Source of the DNA: Cricetomys ansorgei
Taxonomy: Eukaryota; Chordata; Mammalia; Rodentia; Nesomyidae
Assembly: GCA_026225945.1 (NCBI GenBank)
Contig: JAMJFZ010002575.1
Span: 558,001-622,000 of the forward strand
Reading direction: 5' to 3'
DNA length: 64,000 bases
The stretch's first letter is position 1, and each line of letters opens with the position of its first letter. Below, in pieces: positions 41,911 to 52,149 of this stretch. Position numbers and translations under genes: made by a program. The notes beneath the pieces are model-generated. The model had not been told where the DNA came from, made no database searches, and was given only the letters and a program-made list of their open reading frames with translations.

Positions 41911-43334
41911 CGACTGCCCCAGAAGCACACAGGGACTTGCATCACATCAAAAGACCAAACAAGGCTTCTCAGCTCCACCAGTTGCTGGGCACAGCTGGCT
42001 GTGGAAGGAGTGGCCAATTAACATGCTGCGCACACCTGTCTGTGGCCACACTGAGGATTTAGGGGTGAGAGAATTAACAATCAGGAGGATTTTTGGAGCT
42101 CCCAGAACCCAGCCCAGCTCACATCAGAGACCTCATTCTCCTTTAGGGATTCATTCGCTCTGCACAGCTGGTTAATTTTTCATCAAGAGGTGGGCGTGGG
42201 GGCTGGGAGAGGGCTCTGATCCCACACTCTTTCATGCTGGAAATAGGGAGAGAAACACAACATCCTACCCACTTTATTTTATTTTATTTTTTTAGATGAA
42301 ATAGGAGCAGATTGTGGTTGCCAGGCAAGACCCAGCCCTCACAAGGCTTGAGCTGCTGCTGGCTGATTAACGGTTATTGGGCAAAGGATAAAGCATCCAG
42401 AAGGCACAGGCCTCTGGTGAAGGTGCTTACACATTTAATGAGCACCGGGTGACAAGCTAGTGGTGAGCAGGAATTGTTTTAGGGGAGTGATTTAAGGCTC
42501 TCATCTCCTGGCCCACCTTTATTCCCTCTTCCACTTGGATCTGGCTAAACCCAGTCCCACTCTGGCTCTGGGTGGCAGTTACCTGATCTTTCATGGACAC
42601 ACCCTTCTTCCCCAGGGACTCCAGTCACAGCACCAAGGACACCTGTTACTGTTCAAATCTGGCCCAGAACTTGAAAGTTCAGGGCCAACAATGAAGTCTC
42701 AGTTTATACATCCAGGAAATGGTAAAGAGGAAAATAAGAATAACTCTCTGAGGTATCAGCGTGCTTTCACATCTGTAGTCTCGCTCGATTCTCATTCAGA
42801 GCACTTACTGAATGCTTTCTAAGTGTCCCACATGGGAAAGGACCCCAGAACATAGTGGGATAGATATTACCATTCCTACATGGGAGAAGCAGGTCTCACA
42901 CACTTGGAGGACAGGGGCATCAAACTGCCCGTGGGAAGACAGCAGCTAAGCACCATCCCAAGTACACTGCATGGTGTCATCCATAAAGGATGCCCTTTCT
43001 CTCTTTCCTCAGGTACTCTCCACTGCAGGCATCTCCCATGGGACAATGGAGACAGGTCCCCTGCTCAGCTGGGCCCAGGATTGCTGTGGGTTCAGCCAGA
43101 GGAACTGTGTCCATTCTCATAGGACCTTTAGGCCTGGGATAACTGAGGGAGATGAATTCAGATCAGCAAAAAGGTACAAGGCACTTACTACCTATGTGTG
43201 CCTTGAGCTGTGCTGTGCTGTGTTGCCACACGTTATGTGCAAGACAACATCCTTCTGCGGAAGAAAGCAGTTTTGTGATTGAGATGAAACCTACAGGGGA
43301 GAATCTGATAGATGGTATAGTCTAAACAGCAGGC
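41911..43334. other. Unassigned sequence with a candidate conserved core
   Basis: No confident repeat apart from a TTTTA-rich tract at 42272-42292. 42140-42450 has 'gctggttaatttttcatcaagagg', 'gctggctgattaacggttattgggcaaaggataaagc' and 'cacatttaatgagcaccggg', which look like a regulatory block. Weak MIR-like sequence at 42750-42900. Confidence 0.4.
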
Positions 43335-43490
43335 AGCTTACAAACCTCCTGGGGATAATGCTAAGATGCAGACTCAGACTCCGGGGTAGGGTTCAGACTG
43401 AGTGGAGGCATGCTGAGGCATTTCTCACAATCTCCTGGTCCATACTGATATCATCTATCCCTGGGCCACACTTTGAATAGTGATGTCCAG
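43335..43490 (+). mobile_element. MER5A-like hAT DNA transposon
   Basis: 'cagcttacaaacctcctggggataatgctaagatgcagactcagactcc', 'gaggcatttctcac' and the end 'ccacactttgaatagtgatg' resemble MER5A, whose end is 'cacactttgagaaccactg'. Confidence 0.6.
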
Positions 43491-43786
43491 TCCTGAGAAC
43501 TCAGAGGAGCCAGGGTGGTCAGACCACACCTGCCGAGAGGCTGTGTGCTTGCATGGTTTGGACAGAGCAGAGGACATGAAGCAGCAAGTCACAATATGCA
43601 GAGCAGAAGAAAAAAGGCGGTGGCTGTCTTTCATGAAAATTCTGCAGGGCTGACAGGTCACAGGACACCAGGAGATGATCATCACAACACAGAAGAACAG
43701 ACTCAAGGCTGGGAGCAGGAGACAGTCTCCAGCCCTGACCGTGTGACCTTGGAGTAGCCACTTCCTCGATCCAGAAGTGTTCACAA

Positions 43787-43965
43787 GAAATCCAGTGATT
43801 CTCAACCTGGGCAGCAGATGAGAACATCTGGGAAACTTTCAAAATAACAAGCTCCTGGCTCTCATCCCAAGGGTTTTTATGTAGTGGTCTGGGAGAGGGC
43901 TCAGGCCCGGGTAGCTTTAAACAGCTTACGTGTAGCCTGGGCCAGAACCATCCTGCTATATAACT
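43787..43965 (+). mobile_element. MER20-like hAT DNA transposon
   Basis: 'ccagtgattctcaacctgggcagcagatgagaacatctgggaaactttcaaaataac', 'gggtttttatgtagtggtctgggagagggctcaggcccgggtagcttt' follow MER20 order (cagtggttctcaacc...cacctgggg...gtctggggtggg). The end is lost. Frames on both strands across it (80-180 codons) are artefacts. Confidence 0.75.
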
Positions 43966-44384
43966 GACCTCTGAGGTCCTGCTTAACTTCCTCATCTTTT
44001 CACACAGACAGCGAGGGCCAGGAGTCCTGGCTTCTGTTCCTGGGCATGTGGCCTGGAGCAAAACACAAGATCAGAGAACCCCTAAGAAAAGTTTCTCCAC
44101 TGTGCCAGAAGTCTGAGCAGTGCTGTGGAGGAAGCCAGGTGGAGGGGCCTCCCTGCCCATCTGGTTCCCATTAATCCCACGGCATGCTTCACATCCCCGG
44201 CAGGTACTTGGAACTGGGAACAGCCCTGTGGGTGGCCCTCAGCCGGGCCCTTTCAAGCCAAGCCCTGCTGACAAGCTGCAGAGCTCTGGGAGACCCTCCT
44301 GGCTTCCAGTCACCCGTCCAGTCTTCTCTTGGGGAAAAAAAATCCCCTAACAAGTAAGAAACCAAAGGAGGCAGGCACAGAAGC
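43966..44384. other. Unassigned sequence
   Basis: No repeat or gene recognised. Confidence 0.5.
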
Positions 44385-44600
44385 CTGGCCTCTCTTTCAT
44401 TAGCAGTCTGTCACAGAGCGTGAAGGACTCCGATAAATTCTGCAGCTCAGCAGCTGCCGAGGAGACCAGGGAGGAAGAAGATTCATTTGCTCCCTCAGAA
44501 GACTTGAGTCTTCAGGAATTTCCAATTCCTTTCCTCCCCCACCTACACAGGCAGGAATTAGCCCAAAGCCACATGCCAAGGTCGGCCTGAAGATATCCAG
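44385..44600. promoter_or_regulatory. Candidate conserved non-coding element
   Basis: Repeat-free: 'ctctttcattagcagtctgtcacagagcg', 'gataaattctgcagctcagcagctgccgaggag', 'gaagattcatttgctccctcag', 'aggaatttccaattcctttcc'. E-box and homeodomain-like words. Inference only. Confidence 0.28.
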
Positions 44601-44609
44601 ACTGGGGAT

Positions 44610-44624
44610 GGGGGGGGGGGGGGG
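44610..44624. repeat. Poly(G) run of 15
   Basis: Fifteen consecutive G on the plus strand, preceded by GGGG at 44604-44607 and followed by GGG. A potential G-quadruplex and a likely sequencing or assembly length-error site. Confidence 0.95.
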
Positions 44625-44629
44625 AGGGA

Positions 44630-44969
44630 AGACCTGGAAGGAGTCATTGGCTAACTGAAGAAGGAGTGGGAGAACGGTCAGGTCCTAGGCACCCCTTGTT
44701 GGCTGCATACATGGGGCAAAGGAGTCAGATTCTGTTTACACAAGGACCCTAGAATGTTTGAGTGAGTATGTGTTCTTCCCCAGAGTGGAAGCCACAGTGG
44801 CTTTATGCAGCTAATTGGTGTGAGTTGCCAACCAGGCTCAAGGTTGCCAGTTTCAGTTGGTGTAGTTGAAAGTGCATGGGTATCTTGCATGGAGACAGCC
44901 TTGACTGTGCCCTTCCCAGAGCCTTGCTGTGTCCCCTTCATCCACAGTCTGCTCTATAAAGGAAGCATG
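44630..44969. other. Unassigned sequence
   Basis: No repeat or gene recognised. Confidence 0.5.
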
Positions 44970-45125
44970 GAACTGTGGTTGGGTCTGGGCTCCAGAGTCA
45001 GCTGAGTCTCAGTGTCATCACTTACTAAGCCATGTGACTTTGGCTAAGCTAATGAACCTTTGTGCTCCCATCTATAAAATGGGAATAATAAAATATGTAC
45101 CTCATAAAATTATTATTGCCATATC
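44970..45125 (+). repeat. MIR SINE
   Basis: 'ctgtggttgggtctgggctccagagtcagctgagtctcagtgtcatcacttactaagccatgtgactttggctaagctaatgaacctttgtgctcccatctataaaatgggaataataaaatatgtacctcataaaattatt' is a well-preserved MIR. Confidence 0.92.
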
Positions 45126-45735
45126 CTGAGCGGAAGAAGGAGGATCTCCTCTCCTGGGCTGGCAAGCTCCCAGGCAGCAGGAAACTCAGAAGTACTTGCT
45201 TCAGAGTCCACACAGCATGTGTGTTCCAGGATGAAAGCAGAAGCAGTGTCCTCCTGTTGGGAACGGACAAGGAGAACTCAGCCTGTGCTCTGTGTACACA
45301 CAGCCTGTGCTGTCCTTAAACGTTCTACTCAAGGCATCTCCAGAAGGCTCTGGTCAAACAGCAGCACTAGCCCCTAGAACAGGATAGGCCAGGCTCCCAT
45401 GGCCTATCCTAAAATCAGATGTCCTTAAAATCAGAACTCAAAGCTCAAGGAATTTTATGAAAGGAAGAAAGTTGCCAACTCAAAGCACAGCCCTGGCCAC
45501 AGTCCCACTAATCCTGGTGGCCTGAACCTGGCAGAACAAGCAGAGTCCAGGCAGGTGATGAAGGCTGACAGTCGGGCCCGGTGCTCAGGACTCCCTTCCC
45601 CTATAACCTCAGTGGGCAGCAAGGAGTGGCCCATACAAGCTCAGGAAGTGCTCAGAGGTGGCACAGTATCCACCAGCTAGTGCCTGTAGGTAGGAAGCTG
45701 AAACTCACTTAAAAATAGTGAGCAAATATGCATTT
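45126..45735. other. Unassigned sequence
   Basis: No repeat or gene recognised. Confidence 0.5.
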
Positions 45736-45848
45736 CTGGGCCAGCAAGATAGTGGGTAAAGGTGCTTGCTGCCAAACCTGACAACCTTAGTTCGATACCT
45801 GGGACCCATAGGGTGGAAGGAAAAAACCCAACTCCTGTAAGTTCCTAC
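45736..45848 (+). repeat. B2/B3-class SINE
   Basis: 'ctgggccagcaagatagtgggtaaaggtgcttgctgccaaacctgacaaccttagttcgatacctgggacccatagggtggaagg'. Head plus part of the body, then replaced by the pyrimidine repeat. Confidence 0.88.
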
Positions 45849-45849
45849 C

Positions 45850-45920
45850 TTCCTCCTTCCCTTTCCCTCTCCCTCTCCCTCTCCCTCTCCCTTTTCCTCT
45901 CCCCCTCCCTCTCTCTGTTC
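45850..45920. repeat. (CCCTCT)n hexamer repeat / polypyrimidine tract
   Basis: About ten CCCTCT-type units with TTT and CCC variants. Homopyrimidine on the plus strand over about 70 bases. Confidence 0.95.
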
Positions 45921-45929
45921 CTCTCACAC

Positions 45930-46055
45930 AGTTCCACTCCTGTAACTGAAGTTAGAGGTAGTTGTGAGCTGCTTAATATGGGTGCTGGGATCTGAACTCA
46001 GGTTCTCTGCAAGAGCAGTGCTCATTCTTAATTACTAAACCATCTCTCTAGCCTT
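45930..46055 (-). repeat. B2/B3-class SINE, inverted
   Basis: 'ctgtaactgaagttagaggtagttgtgagctgcttaatatgggtgctgggatctgaactcaggttctctgcaagagcagtgctcattcttaattactaaaccatctctctagcc'. Confidence 0.92.
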
Positions 46056-46124
46056 GGGGAAACTTTTTATGTTCTAAAAGGATTCTTTACATTAGTCTTT
46101 TCTTTCCTCTCCTCCTTCTCCTCC

Positions 46125-46328
46125 TTATAATTTTATTTGTGTGGGTGTTTGCTTGCCTGTCTGTACACCATGTATATGCAGTACCCACAGGAACCGGAAG
46201 AGGCTGTCAGATCCCATGGTACTGGAGTTACAGATAGTTGTGAACCACCATGTTGGTGCCAAGAATTGAACCCAGGACCTCTGGAAGAGCAGCCAGTGTT
46301 CTTAACCTCTAAGCTACCTCTCCAGCCT
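46125..46328 (-). repeat. B2/B3-class SINE
   Basis: 'ttataattttatttgtgtgggtgtttgcttgcctgtctgtacacc', 'gaagaggctgtcagatcccatggtactggagttacagatagttgtgaaccaccatgttggtgccaagaattgaacccagg' to 'ctaagctacctctccagcc'. Nearly full length. Confidence 0.94.
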
Positions 46329-46881
46329 GATTTTTTTTTCTTTTCAATGCCATCTTCCTAATACTTTTAAGGTATGATTTGGCCTTTTACAATTTGATTT
46401 TTAAAGACCCAAGTATTCAGAGATTCAAATATATGAGGTTCTCAGATTTCCAATACCTGCCCACTGCAGTTTTTAAGCTATCTTGGAGGTCAGTGCTATA
46501 GCCCAGCATTGGTTTTCAGCATCCAGGTTGTCCGCATACACCCACCATGAACTGAGCATGCACCGTGTGTCTGGTTCCAGACTGGTTCTTTCCTTACGGT
46601 ACATTAGGAACCCTTACCATGCCATAGTTCTCATGTGCATCATACATCCTAAGACCAGTGGTATGCTAACTTAACCAGTTCTCTAGAAGGATATTTTCCC
46701 TGTGGTTAGTTTTAAGCTACGAATGTAAAGTCACTAAACATGAAGTTGGAAAGAGACTTAGAGTACCACATATTATACTGCATTTCCCTCTGCAGATCTG
46801 ACAGATGAAAATAACCTCAAGGAAGGATAATGCTCAGGGAGGCAAGAATTTTGAGTATTTATTACCTTTGTTTTCAATGTA
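46329..46881. other. Unassigned sequence
   Basis: No repeat or gene recognised beyond a T-run at 46330-46340. Confidence 0.5.
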
Positions 46882-46896
46882 ATTTATTATTATTAA

Positions 46897-46938
<42 letters not shown>
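46882..46938. repeat. (ATT)n microsatellite
   Basis: About 18 ATT/TTA units with one 'aat' interruption. It grew at the A-tail end of the adjoining reverse B1. Confidence 0.96.
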
Positions 46939-47077
46939 CAAGACAGTGTCTCACTATGTAGCTCTGACTGTCCTGGAACTCAGTATGTAGACCAGGCTGG
47001 CCTCAAACTCACAGAGATCTGCCTACCCCTGCCTCCTGAGTGTTGGGATTAAAGGTGTATGCCACTACATCTGCCTT
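46939..47077 (-). repeat. B1 SINE
   Basis: 'caagacagtgtctcactatgtagctctgactgtcctggaactcagtatgtagaccaggctggcctcaaactcacagagatctgcc' to 'gtgttgggattaaaggtgtatgccactac'. Full length. Confidence 0.94.
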
Positions 47078-47279
47078 AATATATTTAACACTAAATGCAT
47101 GTGATTTAACTTTAATAGTGGTTGTATAGCCACAATTCAATTGTCAGTTCTTGTAAGCTGACCCCAGCACCCTACTGCCTAGAACACAACTACTGCCCCC
47201 CACTTACTGTTGGTGTTCATGCCTCTCAGCAGTAGGAATGACACCAGCTTAGCAAGCTAGGTGCAGCATACTCTATAGG
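47078..47279. other. Unassigned sequence
   Basis: No feature recognised. Confidence 0.5.
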
Positions 47280-47395
47280 TGGGATCATTTATCCCCATCT
47301 CACAAATGAGGATGTAAATGAAGTTACATGGATGCTTACAAGACATCAAGTCATTCGATATTGGGTCAAATCTAAACTTGTTAGCCTTCCAAGAC
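47280..47395 (-). repeat. MIR fragment
   Basis: 'gggatcatttatccccatctcacaaatgaggatgtaaatgaagttacatggatgc' is the reverse MIR core (attatccccattttacagatgaggaaactgagg). Confidence 0.65.
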
Positions 47396-47994
47396 CATGA
47401 ATGAAAAATTGTCTGTTCGGTCTATGCTCTATCTGTCACCCTTCAGTGCTGTTGTGCTGGTGCTCTGGGTTTCTCAATGCTTCTCTTCAGTCTAACATTA
47501 GAGTCCTTTAGGGGCCAATAGGAGCACTGGTCAAGTCTCCATGTTGGTCTCTGAGCCAGTGAACAAGGCCTTGGATCCTCAGCTACAGCACAAGGGGACA
47601 ACAGTCTACACAGTCCTGATGGCTCCAGACTATACGGCATGATGGGAAAACACTTTTGCCCAGCAGATCTCAGGGGCAAGGAGGAACCTAGATCCCATTC
47701 TCTGCCATGTAGCCAGCTTGCTCCCAGACCTCCCAGACAGGGCTTTTTTTTTTCCTCTCAAAGTAGAGCGCCACCCCATATCCTCCAAGCCCAGTCCCCA
47801 AGTCACGGCACACTGGGCATCTAAACAGCTGGACCAAGAGGCACCTTCACAGAAGCTGGGGGCACTCAGTGATGAGACAGCCAGAGAGGAAGAATGGTTT
47901 GAGAGAGGTTTTTCAGAGCTGGGGATGGAGGCCAGCAGGGGAAGAGTCGACCTCCAGAAGTCCCTGATGGAGGTTCGACTTGTATATTTCCAGA
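47396..47994. other. Unassigned sequence
   Basis: No repeat or gene recognised. Short frames at 47443-47999 lack domains. Confidence 0.45.
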
Positions 47995-48270
47995 GCTAGA
48001 TTGATTCCAGGCCTGGAATCCATCATTCCTTTCATAATACAAACAATCACCAAATGTGCTCAAGCACTTGGTAGCCTGGATATTCACTCTAGCGATTCTC
48101 TGTGTGGACAGTGATTAGACCATCATTATCTTAATGCTTCTTAATTTATCTTTCTGATTAGCAACTTACCATTTTATTTGCAAAAAATAGCCTTCTGCTG
48201 GGTGGAAGCCAGCCGAGCACAGCAGCTGTCATTTTCTCTGCACTAAATCAGGCCAGGCTTAAGTTGGTTT
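47995..48270. promoter_or_regulatory. Candidate conserved non-coding element
   Basis: Repeat-free and strongly AT-core rich: 'gctagattgattccaggcctggaatcc', 'cattcctttcataatacaaacaatcacc' (SOX-like), 'cattatcttaatgcttcttaatttatctttctgattagcaacttacc', 'cagctgtcattttctctgcac' (E-box). Among the best enhancer-like blocks in the window, by composition only. Confidence 0.38.
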
Positions 48271-48487
48271 TCTGGTGATGCTATTTCTTGTGTCTTGGCT
48301 GTATCAGGCACCACAATCCATCATGGTTGTTGTTGTGAAGCAAAAGCACACCCATGGGGGGCCTGTGGGCAGAGAGGTCACCTCCACTCAGTCAAAGGGC
48401 CCAGGAGAAGCCGCTCTAGGAAAGGCTCCCAGAGTCTCCGCTCTTGTACTGCCCATGTGAGACTAGGAGGGAGGCCAGTGGTGCATA

Positions 48488-48700
48488 TGCACAATAATAG
48501 TAGCCATCTAAAAAGCACTTGCTGCTTTTTAGCAGTGCTTGGGATCTATTATCTCACTGAATTTTCACAAACACCTCTCTGTATACCAGGATCACTTCTG
48601 TTTACAGATGGAAAGACCCAGGCTGAAGGGGTTACATAATTTGCCTAAGGTCCTACGGCTCCTGGGTGGCACAAATAGCTTTAAGCAGCCTCTCTGTGGA
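48488..48700 (-). repeat. MIR SINE
   Basis: 'gcagtgcttgggatctattatctcactgaattttcacaaacacctctctgtataccaggatcacttctgtttacagatggaaagacccaggctgaaggggttacataatttgcctaaggtcctacggctcctgggtggcac' is a near full-length reverse MIR. Confidence 0.88.
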
Positions 48701-48889
48701 CTGCCAGGACCAGAGATCCTCACTGTTGTATTACGTGGTTTTCTTCAGCACTGTAGACACAGCATGAGATGAGAGGTCCTCAGAGTGACCCTGGGAGAAT
48801 AACACTGCGCCGTTTCCTTGAACACAGAACTGTAGTGAGTTGGCAAGCAGCCTTTTATTTGAGCCACAGACATCATTTACTTTTGTTTT
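48701..48889. other. Unassigned sequence
   Basis: No feature recognised. Confidence 0.5.
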
Positions 48890-49103
48890 TAAATTTTTAT
48901 TTGTTTTTATGTGTACAGATGTTTTGACTGTACACATGTCTATGCAATACACATGTGCAGAGGCCAGAAGAGAGTGTCATGTTTCCCCTAGGACTGGGGT
49001 TACAGATATTTGTGAACTACACCATGTGGGTGCTGGGAATTGAACCCAAGGCCTCTGGAAGAGCAGCCAGCCTGCTTAATTGCAGAGACACCTATCCAGC
49101 CCC
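48890..49103 (-). repeat. B2/B3-class SINE
   Basis: 'tttttatttgtttttatgtgtacagatg', 'cagaggccagaagagagtgtcatg', 'gggtgctgggaattgaacccaaggcctctggaagagcagccag' to 'gagacacctatccagcccc'. Full length. Confidence 0.94.
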
Positions 49104-49689
49104 ATAGATATAATTCCTACCTTTTCAGTTTTCCACCACCATGAGGAATTAGTTCCTCCCATTCAAACTTTTACCAGCTGTCTTGCCTTCGGCCGTATGA
49201 AATTTTCCTTCTAACCAACCCTCTTGTTCCTCCATATTTTAACAGGTCACACTGCTTTTAATTTTCCCTACTTTCTTCCAGAGAATGTCTTTATCTGATT
49301 CTGTCCCTGAACAATCCTAGCGCATCTCTGCCAAGAAGAGATGTCATCGTTCCTAAAAGGTCCATTGTCATTCCTCTTGAATGTGCAGACTTTATGCTTC
49401 GTATGTTTTAACTGCTCCTGACTCTTTGCCTGAGTAGAATGCCTACATAATCAGTTATATGAGGGAAGGACAGAGATTCATGAGTTGGCCTCCCAGGTCT
49501 TGAGAAGGTCCTTAAGTATAGAGAACATACCGAAGGAGCAGGTGGCTACAATGTTGTGTCTTCAACCCCATCTAAGATCTTAGGGTGATATTTGGTAAGC
49601 CATTCATCCCCCAGCCACAGGATACGTCTTCACTAAGATGGATTTATGGAAACCATCTTATATATTAGGAAATAGTCTTATGGGGCTAT
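49104..49689. other. Unassigned, possibly old L2 at 49130-49480
   Basis: Pyrimidine-rich plus strand with 'gactctttgcctgagtagaatgcctacataatcag...gagggaaggacagagattc' resembling the L2 'gaatgtaagctccatgagggcaggga' block. Too weak to call firmly. Confidence 0.35.
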
Positions 49690-49845
49690 TAAAATTAAAC
49701 ATAAATGTAATTCAGTCCCACATTTGTCTGGCCTTAATTTAAATGTTTACTCATTGCATGTGGCTAGCAACTACTAAAATGGCCAGCATAGAAAAAGGAC
49801 ATTCCAATCACTATGGAAAGTTCTGTTGGACTGCCTAGTCTGAAT
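49690..49845 (-). mobile_element. MER3-like hAT DNA transposon
   Basis: AT-rich 'ccttaatttaaatgtttactcattgcatgtggctagcaactactaaaatgg' then 'gacattccaatcactatggaaagttctgttggactgcc'. Same family as 16991-17145 but in the opposite orientation. Confidence 0.72.
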
Positions 49846-49929
49846 TCAGTCTACTTCAATACTTTCATAAGCAAAGTTGGATACTACAAAGTTCTAATTT
49901 AAGTAGACCCAATATTCCTCTCACTGGAT

Positions 49930-50090
49930 TGTAGGGGTTGGTGATTTTCAAAGTGTGGTGTCAGTATCAGTGATATTACTGAGAACTTGGAAATACAAAG
50001 TTACAAGCCCATGTCACATCTACTGAATGCAGAGGTGGGGCCCACCAATGTGTGAGTAATACCCTCCAGGTGATTCTGATGCCTGACACA
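49930..50090 (+). mobile_element. MER5A-like hAT DNA transposon
   Basis: 'gattttcaaagtgtggtgtcagtatcagtgatattactgagaacttggaaatac', 'tctactgaatgcagaggtggggcccaccaatgtg' and 'ccctccaggtgattctgatgcc' match MER5A in order. Confidence 0.85.
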
Positions 50091-50097
50091 CACTCAG

Positions 50098-50300
50098 ACA
50101 GCTATGTGCTAGTCAGTGTGGTAAGCCTTTCATGAATCCTATTTCATTTAACCTTGGCATGGCACTGTAAGATTAACAGCATATTCCCATTTGATAGATC
50201 AGAAACAGAGGTTCAGAACAGGAAGTAACTACTCCAAGATCACACAATAAAGGCAGAGGTCAAGCCTCATTTTACCAGCTTCTAAGGCTCCTGACTTGAA
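50098..50300 (-). repeat. MIR SINE
   Basis: 'gctatgtgctagtcagtgtggtaagcctttcatgaatcctatttcatttaaccttggc', 'ttcccatttgatagatcagaaacagaggttcagaacaggaagtaactactccaagatcacacaataaaggcagagg' is a reverse MIR. Confidence 0.88.
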
Positions 50301-50999
50301 GCTGGAAAAGACAGTCTCCTAGTCAAATGTCCTTTAAAAAGTTGGGCATATTTTAGTTGACAAGCTAAGCAGTGAGCCTCAGGACAAGGATAAGAAAAGG
50401 AACATGGCTAAAGCCTCCAAAGCAGCCAGGACAACAGCACTATGGTGGCAGCAGCCACCAGTTAATCATAAATCAGATGGTGTCAAAGGATCCATTAGAA
50501 ATGGCTCCCAGTAAGTACACAAGGCCAGAGGTTCACAACTGTTATCTATCTGGCAAGGCTTGGTGCCATTTGGGGATGTCTCCACTGGAAGGCTGTGGAT
50601 GAAAAGTCTACTGCTGGGAGACATCAAGGACAAGGCAGCCCTGCCTTATGGAGAAAGGACATAGATTTGAGAAACCAAAAGCCATGCTCTCTCTACTTGG
50701 GAACACAGTCTTTACCAAGGTCTTTCTGGTCTGGCCCGACGCTAGGGGATCATTTTCTAAGGGTGCATTGCCTTGAGAGGGCTAGGTTGCACTAAAAATA
50801 AAATTCTTCCCTGGATAACTGTAGCTTTGCTTTTTTAAAGAAAGAGTTTATGAAAACCTCTAGTGATTGTACTGGGATTAGAGATAGAAATTGCTGTTCT
50901 TTCTTTAATCTCTGCAGTGGTCCCCAGGCTGGCAGGCTGGATTTCACAGGGAAGAAACACACGGTTTGTTTTGTACGAAAGTCATGTTCACCAAATAGT
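50301..50999. other. Unassigned sequence
   Basis: No repeat or gene recognised. Confidence 0.5.
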
Positions 51000-51205
51000 C
51001 AACAAACATCCAGTGAGCCCCTACATTATCCAGCCCCTTCCCACGGTCATTTCATTTAATCTTCACAACAATCCCACAAGGGCCTGTGATTTAAGACAGT
51101 AGCTCTTGTTATCCCCACTTGATGAGGAAGGAAAGAGCAGTATTCAGCTGTTAAGTGGCCAGTCAGGATTCAAACTCAGGTCTGCCTATCTTTGCTACAC
51201 TGTGC
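51000..51205 (-). repeat. MIR SINE
   Basis: 'caacaaacatccagtgagcccctacattatccagccccttcccacggtcatttcatttaatcttcacaacaatcccacaagggcctg', 'ccccacttgatgaggaaggaaagagcagtattcagctgttaagtggccagtcaggattcaaactcagg' is a near-complete reverse MIR. Confidence 0.9.
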
Positions 51206-51374
51206 AAGCTTACCTTGTTTAACAGAAGGATCAATTAGGGAAAGTTATTGGAATCTGAGGCCAGAAAGGGAGAGAAATTCCATATGTTGTCAGGTCAGGC
51301 AACATTTCTGAGAGTATTTGTAGAAATTAGGCCTATACTACAGATGGCTAGAGTTATTTGGCTCTCTATCTCTA

Positions 51375-51491
51375 CGTATATCATATATATACATATACAT
51401 ATGTATATATACATTTATGTGTATATATATGTGTGTATATGATATATGTATATGATATATATATCATATATGTATATATGATATATATAGA
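51375..51491. repeat. (AT)/(ATAC/ATGT) microsatellite with palindromes
   Basis: About 117 bases of alternating TA with ATAC, ATGT and GATATAT variants, including a perfect 22-bp palindrome at 51449-51470. Likely cruciform-prone. Confidence 0.95.
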
Positions 51492-52149
51492 CAGCTGAGA
51501 AGCTGTCTAGCTAGTGCCCTGGAAGCCAATATAGTCCTCTGTTTACCTCTGTGCTTAGAGACCCTGAGCCTCCTATTCTGTGACAGGTACCTATACTCTG
51601 TGTGTCCAGAAAGCAAACGGTACTAAATGGGTGGATGAAAAGGGCCAGACAAACTCTTGCACAACTCAGCTAGGTGTCTGTCATCCTGACAACAGAACAA
51701 CCCAGACTTGTAACACCTGGACTATCATGCATTGGCTACAGGAGCTGTGGGAGCGATGTATGAAGCCTTGAGCCTCTTTCTCTGGGCAATTTTGCTTAAG
51801 AACTTTACAGAGGGCACAGAAGAGAAATGTGAACTGCCCCACAGCTTGCCTGAACATCCCACAGACAACCCTGCTCCAGGCAGCACATTTTAACTCAAAG
51901 CTAACTAGAGTCCCACAGATATTCCAAAGATTCCTGCTCTCAGGAAAGCAGGAAAATTATCCCACTCTGCTTGGGAGTTAGGTTGGCTCTGCTGGCCCTT
52001 CCGAAAAGCTAGAGCTAAACTTTTCAGAAGAGATGCAGCCTCTGTTCCCTGAGCCTCAGTCTCAGCCTTCCTCCACCATTGGAGATGCCCCTGCGCACAG
52101 CTCCCTGATGCCCCAGGTTAAGAGGGGCGGTTAGAATCTGAGCCTCAAG
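51492..52149. other. Unassigned sequence
   Basis: No repeat or gene recognised. The 63-codon frame at 51580-51771 has no domain. Confidence 0.45.

Noticed and set aside
43519..44061. 180-codon open frame on the minus strand, the longest in the window
   Set aside because: It crosses a MER20-like transposon, has no recognisable domain, and overlapping frames exist on the other strand.
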